DNA of 34,979 nt from Clostridiales bacterium (GTDB lineage: Bacteria > Bacillota_A > Clostridia > Christensenellales > Aristaeellaceae), in contig JAAYZL010000124.1 of NCBI GenBank assembly GCA_012514855.1, positions 1 to 34,979 on the forward strand. The letters run 5' to 3'. Shown here piece by piece: positions 8,103 to 15,281 of the stretch. The notes under the pieces are model-generated. The model did not search any database and was not told the origin of the DNA. It saw nothing but the letters and a program-made list of their open reading frames with translations. Position numbers and translations under genes: made by a program. Position 1 is the first letter of the stretch; every line of letters starts with the position of its first letter.

Positions 8103-8131
8103 TTGACAACCGTTTGCGCGCATGGTATGCT
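8103..8131 (+). promoter_or_regulatory. Promoter of the lacI-type gene with internal operator-like dyad
   Basis: TTGACA (8103-8108), a 17-nt spacer and TATGCT (8126-8131) lie about 52 nt before the TTG start. The sequence CAACCGTTTG at 8107-8116, overlapping the -35 element, has the same AAnCGnTT arrangement as the operator at 7855-7866 (one mismatched pair), which suggests autoregulation. Confidence 0.68.
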
Positions 8132-8182
8132 GAAATCGCAGAATAATCCCCGGGCGGAGGTCGCCGGGAGCGGAGGCGCACA

Positions 8183-9196
8183 TTGGCTACGATCAAGGAC
8201 ATCGCGGATAAGGCGGGGGTCTCCACCGCCACCGTCTCCAGGGTCATCAACGGGAACGACCGCGTCAATCCGGCGCTTCGCGCGTCGATTTTGAGCGCGA
8301 TGGAGCAGATGAGCTACTTCCCCAACACGGTCGCCCGCAGCCTCAAGACCGAGTCCACGATGAGCATCGGCGTCGTCATACAGGACCTGTCGAACCACCA
8401 CATCGCGGCGTTCTGCAACAGCCTCGAGAGCGTCGTCTCGCCCGCGGGCTATCTGCCGGTGATCGCCTCGACGAACAACAACCCGCAGCTCGAGGAGAAG
8501 TTTTTGCGCCACATGCTCGAGCGGCGCGTCGACGCGCTGGTCGTGCACAGCGGCGGCTACAACAACAAGCTGATCGCGGACATCAGCAAGCGCATCCCGA
8601 CGGTGTCGCTCTACCGGCGCGTGTCGGACCCGCGCTACCGCGGCGACCACGTCGACAACGAGAACTACACCAGCGTGTACCGGATCACAAGGCATCTGCT
8701 CGAGTGCGGCCACCGGCGCATCTTCATCATCAACGGCCCGCAGAACATCAGCACCGGCACCGAGCGCTTCGAGGGATTCCGGTGCGCGATGCGCGAATTC
8801 GGCATCGAGGTCGACGAGCGCTACCCCTACCGCTTCGACTCGAACTTCATGACGTCCGGCGGCTTCGAGGGCTGCGAGCGGCTGCTCGGGCTTGCGGAGC
8901 GCCCGACGGCGCTGGTCGCGACGAACCCGGAGATACTCGTCGGCGCGCTCTCGTGCCTGAACCTGCGCGGCGTGCGCGTGCCGGACGACCTCTCCGTCGT
9001 CAGCTTCTCGCGGCCGATGAACATGGCGCTCTTCTACATCGACATCACCTCGAGCACCGAGGACCCGCAGCTGCTCGGCCTCCGCGCGGGCAGCCTTTTG
9101 CTGGAGAGGCTCCGCGCGCCCGACCTCCCGAACCGGGAGATCATCTTTCCCTCGCCGGTCGGGTTCGGCAACAGCGTGAAGCGATTGTGCGAATAG
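8183..9196 (+). CDS. LacI-family transcriptional regulator
   Basis: A 337-residue DNA-binding repressor. The N-terminal helix-turn-helix, ATIKDIADKAGVSTATVSRV, occupies residues 2-21, followed by the hinge region YFPNTVARSLKTEST. A type-I periplasmic-binding-like effector domain begins at MSIGVVIQDLSN. The start is TTG 8183, with GGAGG at 8172-8176; no ATG fits the conserved N-terminus. It is divergent from the dehydrogenase-HAAT operon, and LacI-type dyads are found at that operon's promoter and its own. It most likely represses both until an inducer derived from the imported compound binds. The gene ends at a strong terminator. Confidence 0.95.
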   Translation: MATIKDIADKAGVSTATVSRVINGNDRVNPALRASILSAMEQMSYFPNTVARSLKTESTMSIGVVIQDLSNHHIAAFCNSLESVVSPAGYLPVIASTNNNPQLEEKFLRHMLERRVDALVVHSGGYNNKLIADISKRIPTVSLYRRVSDPRYRGDHVDNENYTSVYRITRHLLECGHRRIFIINGPQNISTGTERFEGFRCAMREFGIEVDERYPYRFDSNFMTSGGFEGCERLLGLAERPTALVATNPEILVGALSCLNLRGVRVPDDLSVVSFSRPMNMALFYIDITSSTEDPQLLGLRAGSLLLERLRAPDLPNREIIFPSPVGFGNSVKRLCE

Positions 9197-9247
9197 CGCG
9201 CCGCGCGCCCCGTTCCGGCGGCCCCTCGTTAACAGGACATTAAATGC

Positions 9248-9276
9248 GGCGAAACCCCTGCCGTTTCGCCTTTTTT
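9248..9276 (+). terminator. Rho-independent terminator of the lacI-type gene
   Basis: GGCGAAAC (9248-9255) pairs with GTTTCGCC (9263-9270) around a 7-nt loop and is followed by six T residues (9271-9276). This is a textbook intrinsic terminator 51 nt after the stop codon. Confidence 0.9.
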
Positions 9277-9289
9277 CGACGATGCCGGG

Positions 9290-9318
9290 TTGAGATTACG
9301 GCAAAACAGTGCTAAAAT
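9290..9318 (+). promoter_or_regulatory. Promoter of the glycosyltransferase gene
   Basis: TTGAGA (9290-9295), a 17-nt spacer and TAAAAT (9313-9318) lie directly after the lacI terminator and about 45 nt before ATG 9364. Each hexamer has 5 of 6 consensus bases. Confidence 0.78.
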
Positions 9319-9363
9319 AAAAAACGGTGTACTTTTGTAATTATATTGTCGGAGAGCATCGAT

Positions 9364-10386
9364 ATGGTCGTAGTGATCCCGGCGTACAAGCCGGACGGGA
9401 AGATGATTGCGCTGATTCGCGGGCTGATCGACCAGACGGAATACAAGGTCGTCGTCGTGAACGACGGTAGCGGCGAGGACTTCGATCCGATTTTCGCCCA
9501 GGTGCCCCCAGAGGCGACGCTCCTGCGCCACGAGGTCAACCGCGGCAAGGGCGCCGGCATGAAGACCGCCATGCGATATATACTGGAGCACATGCCCGGC
9601 GAAGCGGGCGTGGTGTTCGCCGACGCGGACGGGCAGCACCTGATCAGGGACATCATCGCCGTTTCGGACGAGATGCTCGCCCACCCCGATTCGCTGGTGC
9701 TGGGCTCCCGCGCCTTCACGGGCAAGGTGCCGCTGCGCAGCCGCATGGGGAACAGGCTCACGCAGGGCGTGTTCGCGCTGGCCACCGGCTCGCGGGTTCA
9801 CGACACGCAGACGGGCCTGCGCGCCTTCTCGCTGGAAACGGCGCGGAAGCTTTCGGAGCTGGACGGCGACCGGTACGAGTACGAGATGAACATGCTGATG
9901 TACGCGTCGAAAATCCGGATTCCCTTCCGGGAGGTGGCGATCGAAACCGTGTATCTGGAGGAGAATCGCTCCTCGCATTTCAACGTGCTGTTCGATTCGC
10001 TGCGCATATACGGCATCATCTTCAAGTTCATCGGCTCTTCGCTGGTCGGCTTCGCGGTGGATTTCCTGCTGCTGTGGCTTTTGACGGGCCTGACCGCCTC
10101 CATGGGCGCGTGGTCGCTGAGCGCCTCCATCGTGCTGGCGCGCGTGGGCAGCGCCTTCGTCAACTACACCGTCAACCGCAGGCTGGTGTTCGAGCACGAC
10201 GGCAAGGCGTCCTATTCGCTGATGCAATACGCCATGCTCGCGGTGGGCATTCTGCTGGCGAACATGGCGCTGATGAATTTGTTGATCCACATTTGCGGCT
10301 GGCCGCTGCTGCCCGCGAAGCTCGTCGTCGAGAGCTCGCTGTACATCGCCAGCTTCTGCGTGCAGCGGCTGCTCATATTCAAGTAG
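9364..10386 (+). CDS. GT2 family glycosyltransferase fused to a GtrA-type membrane domain
   Basis: A 340-residue two-domain protein. Residues 1 to about 215 are a GT-A glycosyltransferase family 2 domain, with VVVIPAYKPDG at the N-terminus, VVVVNDGSG, NRGKGAGMKTA, the metal-binding DADGQH (DxD-like) motif and TQTGLRAF. From about 218 onward there are four hydrophobic segments with GtrA features (FKFIGSSLVGFAVDFLLLWL, FVNYTVNRRLVF). Such fusions resemble polyprenyl-phosphate glycosyltransferases plus a flippase-like helper, used for lipid-linked sugars in cell-envelope decoration. A TTG at 9346 is in frame, but ATG 9364 has GGAGAG 8 nt upstream and starts exactly at the conserved strand. The stop overlaps the convergent membrane-protein stop by 8 nt. 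Confidence 0.93.
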   Translation: MVVVIPAYKPDGKMIALIRGLIDQTEYKVVVVNDGSGEDFDPIFAQVPPEATLLRHEVNRGKGAGMKTAMRYILEHMPGEAGVVFADADGQHLIRDIIAVSDEMLAHPDSLVLGSRAFTGKVPLRSRMGNRLTQGVFALATGSRVHDTQTGLRAFSLETARKLSELDGDRYEYEMNMLMYASKIRIPFREVAIETVYLEENRSSHFNVLFDSLRIYGIIFKFIGSSLVGFAVDFLLLWLLTGLTASMGAWSLSASIVLARVGSAFVNYTVNRRLVFEHDGKASYSLMQYAMLAVGILLANMALMNLLIHICGWPLLPAKLVVESSLYIASFCVQRLLIFK

Positions 10387-12106
10387 GGAGCCTGTACGCG
10401 AATAGGATCGGCGTGCCGCCCCGATATTCCGCGATGAACGAATTGAGCGCCGCCTCGAATTCCGCGTCCTCGTCGACGACGATGAGCGCGTCGAATTCGC
10501 CGATGTGGCCGCGGATGTAGTCGATCGGGTCGTCGCCGTACTCCCGCCCGACCGCGTGGCCGGCGGACGGGTCGTTGTCGGCCTTCGCGCTTTCGACCTT
10601 CAGGTATTCGAACGCGCCCGCCTCGTCCGGCTCCCGCCGCCGCATGATGCCCGAGATCCTCGGGGTGTCGAATTCATACTTCACATGGTAATACATGCTG
10701 TAATCCAGATGGTTGCCCGTCCCCTCGTTCCAATAGATCATGTACTTGCCGCCCGCGTCGGCCTGCAGCGCTTCGCGCGCGGCGATCAGGCGCGTGCGAA
10801 GCCTGTTGTAGCCGACGGTGGTTCTCCTGAATTGCCCCGACACGGCGGCGGGGCGAACCACCGCCGCCGCGAGGAGCAGCGCCAGCGCGCCCCAATACAG
10901 CGCGCGGAACGGCTTCGGGAGCGGGCCCCTTCCGAGGAAATCCACGAGCGCGACCGCCGCCATGCCGATCATGCAGATGAGGCCCGTGTCGTTGTATCGG
11001 CTGAAGGACGCCAGCGCGAGCGCCTCGTCGGTCGGCATCGAGAACACATACATGAAGAACACCATCACGAGCCACACCGCGTGGACGCCCACGCCGGACA
11101 ATATGCCCTTCAGCGCGCGCGGAAGCTCCCGGCGAAGCCCGGGATTGGCCTTCGCGACGATCAGGCACGCCGCGGCGCAGCCGAGCACGAAGAGCGCGCC
11201 GACGATCTGCGTGATCGAGGGGCGCAGCAGCATGGACGCCATCTTCCTTGCGATCAGCAGCATGAAGTCCACGCCCCTTGAGGACGCGCGCTCCGCGTAG
11301 GCGCTGATGGAGACCGCGTGCTTGCTGTCCAATCCCGCCGGGAAGGTGAGCCTGACGTTGAGCGTCCAGAGCAGATACGCGCCGAGGAAGCAGGCGGCGC
11401 CCAGGAGCAGAACCCTCCACACCGCGGCCCGCGGCCGCTCCCCCCGCGCCGCGATCGTGGCGAGGCAGAGCACGGTCAGCGCGGCGAAGAACAGGCCGCT
11501 GCTCTTGAAAAATACGACGGCGATCATCGCGGGAACGCCGACGAACAGCGCCCGCTTCAAATCCTCCCGGTACCAGGACAGCGCCGACGTCACGCCCACG
11601 CAGAAGAAGCCCAATTGCCAGTCGACGCGCAGGGTTTCGACGGGGTTTATCACGCCGAACAGCGCGAGGAACACAGCGGCGACGAACGTCCCCGACAGGG
11701 CGCGGTTCGAGCGGATATGCGAAAGCACCGGCAAAAAGAAAATACCCATCAGGAAGTTGTTGGCGATCATCCAGATTCCCTCATGATGGGACAGCGTGCG
11801 CGATATGTAGTAGATGAACGAGGCGGAGCCCGGCGGATAGGAAGAGAAGCGAAGCGTATCCATGGCCGCGTCCGGGAAGGCGTTTGCGCGCAGCATGTGG
11901 CGGGCGACCAGTCCCCAGTGGGAAATATCGTCGCTGTACGACAGCGTGCAGGGGTACAGCCGCCATGTCAGCAGCGCCGCGAAGGCGGCGAGCAGGCCGA
12001 TCAGCGCGAAATCGGGCCTCGCGCGCTTGATGATATACGTATACGCAAGCCCCGCGAAGCCCGCCAGATATATCGCCCAGAAGCCGTATTGCAGCAGGCG
12101 CAGCAT
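10379..12106 (-). CDS. Polytopic membrane protein, GT-C-like; main part of a frameshifted gene
   Basis: 575 residues from ATG 12106, with about eleven or twelve hydrophobic segments and a soluble C-terminal domain of about 150 residues. After the second membrane segment comes YPCTLSYSDDISHWGLVARHMLRANAFPD. An acidic pair in the first outer loop of this kind recalls the catalytic loop of GT-C glycosyltransferases, but I cannot name a family. ATG 12106 has only a weak upstream AGG. A good start with a strong ribosome-binding site is found at 12261 in another frame, so the real protein probably begins there (see the 12107-12261 entry). It is convergent with the GT2-GtrA gene, and together they suggest a surface-glycan or glycolipid function unrelated to the flanking catabolic operons. 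Confidence 0.75.
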   Translation of the reverse strand: MLRLLQYGFWAIYLAGFAGLAYTYIIKRARPDFALIGLLAAFAALLTWRLYPCTLSYSDDISHWGLVARHMLRANAFPDAAMDTLRFSSYPPGSASFIYYISRTLSHHEGIWMIANNFLMGIFFLPVLSHIRSNRALSGTFVAAVFLALFGVINPVETLRVDWQLGFFCVGVTSALSWYREDLKRALFVGVPAMIAVVFFKSSGLFFAALTVLCLATIAARGERPRAAVWRVLLLGAACFLGAYLLWTLNVRLTFPAGLDSKHAVSISAYAERASSRGVDFMLLIARKMASMLLRPSITQIVGALFVLGCAAACLIVAKANPGLRRELPRALKGILSGVGVHAVWLVMVFFMYVFSMPTDEALALASFSRYNDTGLICMIGMAAVALVDFLGRGPLPKPFRALYWGALALLLAAAVVRPAAVSGQFRRTTVGYNRLRTRLIAAREALQADAGGKYMIYWNEGTGNHLDYSMYYHVKYEFDTPRISGIMRRREPDEAGAFEYLKVESAKADNDPSAGHAVGREYGDDPIDYIRGHIGEFDALIVVDEDAEFEAALNSFIAEYRGGTPILFAYRLPT

Positions 12107-12261
12107 GCCTGCGACATCAGCGCCGCGATCACGCCGCACGCGACGGCGAACGGCGCGACAAAGCGGTCGATCTTCAGCGAGTTTCTCGCGGTCGCGCACA
12201 GGCCGCAGAACGACGCCCCGAGCAGCACGGCCCGCAGCGCCAGCCACAGTGTCTCCGCCAT
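12107..12261 (-). pseudogene. Out-of-frame N-terminal segment of the membrane protein gene
   Basis: From ATG 12261 (GGAGG 7 nt upstream, promoter at 12300-12328) a frame encodes about 52 residues: MAETLWLALRAVLLGAS, then NSLKIDRFVAPFAVACGVI, i.e. one membrane helix and the start of another. Beyond about 12106 this frame turns into Cys/Arg-rich nonsense. The other frame, which is Arg-rich nonsense upstream, becomes hydrophobic with MLRLLQYGFWAIYLAGF at the same point. The two halves join naturally if one base is missing near 12105-12115. This is either a true frameshift mutation, a phase-variable site or an assembly error; I see no classical slippery heptamer or homopolymer at the junction. 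Confidence 0.7.
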
Positions 12262-12299
12262 ATCCACCCCTCCGCCCGTTCCGGTTGTTTATCCGATTC

Positions 12300-12328
12300 A
12301 TTATACATCCAATCGCAGGAAAACACAA
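12300..12328 (-). promoter_or_regulatory. Promoter of the membrane-protein gene
   Basis: On the minus strand a perfect -10 TATAAT (12305-12300) is preceded, after 17 nt, by a weak -35 TTGTGT (12328-12323). It lies between the iclR terminator and the ATG at 12261, which supports 12261 as the true gene start. Confidence 0.65.
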
Positions 12329-12330
12329 TC

Positions 12331-12366
12331 GGAAACAAAGCAGCCGCCATGTTCGCGGCGGCTGCC
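12331..12366 (-). terminator. Terminator of the iclR-type gene
   Basis: A 9-bp stem (12340-12348 with 12357-12365) with an 8-nt loop is followed on the minus strand by TTTGTTTCC. It lies 22 nt after the regulator's stop codon. The T-tract is imperfect, so it is a moderate terminator. Confidence 0.68.
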
Positions 12367-12387
12367 CTGGAAATCCCCGCCCCGCGC

Positions 12388-13212
12388 TCACTCGGGCGCG
12401 ACGCGCGGCCCGCCGTCCGGGATCAAGAGGCCGAACGACGCGAAATTCATGCCCAGAAGCGCGGAAATCTCCGAGGCCGCGTGCTGCACGAGCCGGACGA
12501 ACTCCTGCTGATGCCTGTCCGACACGCGCACGCTCGGCGCGGAGATGCTGATCGCGTACCGCGGGCGGCCGGAATAGTCGAGGATCGGCGCGGCGATGCA
12601 GAACACGCCCCGCTCGTGCTCCTCGCTGTCGACGGCATAGCCGCGCCTGCGGGTCTTCTCGAGCTCCTCCATCATCCCGTCGAAGTCGGTGATCGTGTTC
12701 TCGGTGAAGCGGCGCACGTTGGAGGTCTCCCAGACCTCCCGGATCTCCTTCTCGGGCAGCGACGCGAGGATCGCCTTGCCGACGCCCGTGCAGTACATCG
12801 GGGAGCAGTTGCCGATGCCCGAGGCCATGTGCACGGTCGTCGAGGCGGGGTTGTACTTGTAGAGATAGACGACCTTGCTTCCATCCTGCGCGACGAGGTG
12901 CACGGTTTCCGCCGTGGCCTCGGCGATGTGCTCGAGGTACGGCCGCGCGATCTCCAGGATACCCAGCGCGTGAACCGCCTTGCTGCCGACCTCAAACATG
13001 CGCAGCGTCAGCCTGTACCGCCCGGTGCTCTCCTCCTTCGCGATGTACCCGATCTCGCCGAGCGACACGAGGAAGCGGTGGACGGTGCTCTTGGAGAGCT
13101 TCACCTCGGCGGCGAGGTCGGTCAGGGCGACGCCGCGCGGATGCGCGGACAGCGCCTCGAGTATGCCGAACGCGCGCCGGAGGGACTGGATGGAGTTGGC
13201 GGCCTGCTGCAT
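12388..13212 (-). CDS. IclR-family transcriptional regulator
   Basis: A 274-residue regulator. The N-terminal winged helix-turn-helix is SIQSLRRAFGILEALSAHPRGV, LTDLAAEVKLSKSTVHRFL and ETGRYRLTLRMFEVG-like sequence (residues about 7-80). The C-terminal effector domain includes PYLEHIAEATAETVHLVAQDGSKVVYLYK, the conserved MYCTGVGKAILA block and GVFCIAAPILDYSGRPRYAISISAP. IclR proteins of the KdgR branch commonly respond to 2-keto-3-deoxygluconate-type metabolites. Here the gene is divergent from a KDPG aldolase/KDG kinase operon, with a palindromic site at that operon's leader and a related site in its own promoter. Repression of both is the likely role. Confidence 0.94.
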   Translation of the reverse strand: MQQAANSIQSLRRAFGILEALSAHPRGVALTDLAAEVKLSKSTVHRFLVSLGEIGYIAKEESTGRYRLTLRMFEVGSKAVHALGILEIARPYLEHIAEATAETVHLVAQDGSKVVYLYKYNPASTTVHMASGIGNCSPMYCTGVGKAILASLPEKEIREVWETSNVRRFTENTITDFDGMMEELEKTRRRGYAVDSEEHERGVFCIAAPILDYSGRPRYAISISAPSVRVSDRHQQEFVRLVQHAASEISALLGMNFASFGLLIPDGGPRVAPE

Positions 13213-13256
13213 GGTAACAATCCCTTTCGAAAAGGTTATAACCCCGGATGCAAAAC

Positions 13257-13285
13257 ACTATATCACAATGCGGAACATATTGCAA
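13257..13285 (-). promoter_or_regulatory. Promoter of the iclR-type gene
   Basis: On the minus strand TTGCAA (13285-13280), a 17-nt spacer and TATAGT (13262-13257) form a plausible promoter about 40 nt from the start codon. The 17-bp element at 13260-13276, related to the operator at 13481-13497, covers its spacer and part of the -10. Confidence 0.65.
13260..13276 (-). promoter_or_regulatory. Putative IclR-binding site in the iclR promoter
   Basis: On the minus strand this 17-mer begins GTTCC and contains ATTGTG at the same offset as the palindrome at 13481-13497; 12 of 17 positions agree. It lacks the right-hand arm of the palindrome, so it would be a weaker site. Its position over the -10 suits negative autoregulation. 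Confidence 0.5.
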
Positions 13286-13425
13286 TGACACCGCACATAA
13301 ATTAATGTGTGGCCATCCGTTCCGGGTTTGCCGCCGGAAACGCCGCAAAACGGCCTACTTGGATTTGGGGGATTTGTTCAAACCGCTGAAAAAAAGAAAA
13401 ATTCACGGGGAACCCTGCCGAGCTA

Positions 13426-13454
13426 TTGACAACGGAAACATAATGATGTACCAT
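13426..13454 (+). promoter_or_regulatory. Promoter of the KDPG aldolase/CUT2 operon
   Basis: A consensus TTGACA (13426-13431) and 17-nt spacer precede TACCAT (13449-13454, 4 of 6). The start is expected near 13461, giving a leader of about 113 nt. The 361-nt divergent region 13213-13573 also holds the iclR promoter, two related operator-like sites and a further TTCCGG/CCGGAA inverted repeat (13320-13325 and 13334-13339). I see no gene in it. Confidence 0.72.
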
Positions 13455-13480
13455 GATGGTATTCTATGATAAGGAATCTA

Positions 13481-13497
13481 GTTCCATATTGTGGAAC
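13481..13497. promoter_or_regulatory. Palindromic IclR-type operator in the KDPG aldolase leader
   Basis: GTTCCA (13481-13486) and TGGAAC (13492-13497) form a perfect 6-bp inverted repeat with a 5-nt centre. IclR-family proteins typically bind short palindromes of this size near their divergent targets. It lies about 20 nt downstream of the expected transcription start, so it would act as a roadblock. Confidence 0.65.
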
Positions 13498-13573
13498 AAA
13501 CGGAGCCCCGTCCGGTTCCGCGGCAGCCCGAAGGGGCGTTCCATGATCCTCCAAAAGAAAGGGCTTGTTGAGT

Positions 13574-14239
13574 ATGCGAAATCAGATCGTCGAGCGCATT
13601 GCGGCCAGTCGAATCATCGTGATCGTCCGCGGGCTGGCGGGCGAAAAAATCGTCGCGCTGGCGGAGGCGCTGTGCGAGGGCGGCATCGAGCTGATGGAGG
13701 TCACGTTCGACCAGAGCCGGCCGGAATCGCGCCAGGACACCGTCGACGTGATCCGCGCGCTGGCGGCGAATATGGGGGACAGGATGTCCGTCGGCGCGGG
13801 CACGGTGACGAGCGTCGAGCTCGTCGAAACGGCGCACCGGGCGGGCGCGAAGTACATCGTGTCGCCGGATTTCCGGCCCGAGGTCGTCTTCCGCACGCGC
13901 GAGCTCGATATGGTCTCGCTGCCCGGCGCGCTGACGCCGACCGAGATCGGCCGCGCGTACGACCAGGGGGCGGACTTTGTGAAGGTCTTCCCGGCGGCCG
14001 AGCTCGGCCCGGGATACATCCGCGCGATCCGCGCCCCGCTCAACCACATTCCGCTGCTGGCGGTGGGCGGCGTCGACGAGAGGAACGCGCGGGACTTCAT
14101 CGAGGCGGGCTGCGCGGGCATAGGCGTCGGCGGAAACCTCGTCAACCGCGCGTGGATTCAGGCGGGGGAATGGGGAAAGATCACGGGCCTCGCGCGCCGG
14201 TTCGTCGAGGCGGTCCGCCAGGGGGGAGCGGCGCGATGA
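13574..14239 (+). CDS. eda: Bifunctional 4-hydroxy-2-oxoglutarate/2-keto-3-deoxy-6-phosphogluconate aldolase
   Basis: A 221-residue class I aldolase of the KDPG/KHG family, which splits KDPG to pyruvate and glyceraldehyde 3-phosphate. The Schiff-base lysine is in DFVKVFPAAE (Lys137). The general-acid glutamate sits in ELMEVTF (Glu42), and GAGTVTS and SPDF are the usual substrate-loop blocks. In-frame TTG codons lie at 13565 and 13568, but ATG 13574 has AAAGGG at better spacing. The stop overlaps the kinase start as ATGA. The kinase plus aldolase pair converts KDG via KDPG, the lower part of an Entner-Doudoroff-like hexuronate or aldonate pathway. Related enzymes also act on KDPGal, so the symbol indicates family. 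Confidence 0.93.
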   Translation: MRNQIVERIAASRIIVIVRGLAGEKIVALAEALCEGGIELMEVTFDQSRPESRQDTVDVIRALAANMGDRMSVGAGTVTSVELVETAHRAGAKYIVSPDFRPEVVFRTRELDMVSLPGALTPTEIGRAYDQGADFVKVFPAAELGPGYIRAIRAPLNHIPLLAVGGVDERNARDFIEAGCAGIGVGGNLVNRAWIQAGEWGKITGLARRFVEAVRQGGAAR

Positions 14240-15261
14240 GGTGCGTGACCTTCGGCGAGATCATGATGCGGCTGAACCCGGAGGGCTACTATCGGCTCGT
14301 CCAGGCGGACAGGCTCGAGGTCAGCTACGCCGGCGGCGAGGCGAACGTCGCGGTTTCGCTGTCGTATTTGGGCGTCGGGGCGGCGTTCGTGACGAAGCTC
14401 CCCGACAACGAGCTCGGGCAGTCGGCGGTCAACGAGCTGCGCCGCCACGGCGTCGACACGAGCCGCATCAAGAGGGGCGGGCCGCGGCTGGGCGTGTACT
14501 TCGTCGAGCGCGGCGCGTCGCAGCGCGCGTCGAAGGTCATCTACGACCGCGCGGGCTCGTCGATCGCGCTGGCCGAGCCCAACGACTTCGACTGGGACGC
14601 CATATTCGAGGGCGCCGACTGGTTCCACTTCACCGGCATCACGCCGGCGCTGGGCGAGCACCTGCCCGGAATCTGCCGGGAGGCTTGCGAGGCCGCGAAG
14701 GCGCGCGGGGTCCGGGTCAGCTGCGACCTGAACTACCGCAGGAAGCTGTGGAGCGGGGAGCGCGCGGGCCTCGTGATGGCGGAACTGATGCCGTATGTGG
14801 ACGTGCTGATCGGAAACGAGGAGGATTCCTTCGACGTGTTCGGCATCCGCGCGGAGGACAGCGACATTGGCGCCGGCAGGCTCGCGCACGAGGGCTATCA
14901 AAGCGTCGCGAGGCAGCTCGTCCGGCGGTTCGGCTTCAAGAAGGTGGCGATCACGCTGCGCGAGAGCATCTCGGCCAGCGAGAACGACTGGTCCGGCATG
15001 CTCTACGACGCCGCGAGCGACAGGGCGTACCTGTCGCCCAGCTACAGCATCAGGGTCGTCGACCGCGTCGGCGGCGGGGACTCGTTCGGCGGCGGGCTGA
15101 TCTACGCGCTTTTGAACGGGTACGCGGATCAGGACGCGCTGAACTTCGCGGTCGCGGCCTCCTGTCTCAAGCACTCGATCGAGCACGACTTCAATCTGTG
15201 CGGCGTGGAGGAAGTCCGGGCGCTCGCGGCGGGCAACGCGTCGGGGCGCATCCAGCGATAA
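14236..15261 (+). CDS. kdgK: PfkB-family sugar kinase, probable 2-keto-3-deoxygluconate kinase
   Basis: A 341-residue ribokinase-fold enzyme. The N-terminal GEIMMRLNPEGYYRLVQADRLEVSYAGGEANVAVSLSYLG-type block fits KDG kinases rather than ribokinase; RLNP and the YAGGEANVA segment are typical. The catalytic aspartate is Asp282 in the DRVGGGDSFGGG motif. It would phosphorylate KDG at O6, giving the substrate of the aldolase encoded just upstream (4-nt overlap, so coupled translation). No KDG-forming dehydratase or dehydrogenase is obvious in the window except possibly the aldo/keto reductase at 19053. KDG is therefore either made elsewhere or derived from the compound imported by the CUT2 transporter in the same operon. 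Confidence 0.88.
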   Translation: MRCVTFGEIMMRLNPEGYYRLVQADRLEVSYAGGEANVAVSLSYLGVGAAFVTKLPDNELGQSAVNELRRHGVDTSRIKRGGPRLGVYFVERGASQRASKVIYDRAGSSIALAEPNDFDWDAIFEGADWFHFTGITPALGEHLPGICREACEAAKARGVRVSCDLNYRRKLWSGERAGLVMAELMPYVDVLIGNEEDSFDVFGIRAEDSDIGAGRLAHEGYQSVARQLVRRFGFKKVAITLRESISASENDWSGMLYDAASDRAYLSPSYSIRVVDRVGGGDSFGGGLIYALLNGYADQDALNFAVAASCLKHSIEHDFNLCGVEEVRALAAGNASGRIQR

Positions 15262-15281
15262 TTGTCGGGAGGGGGCGGACC

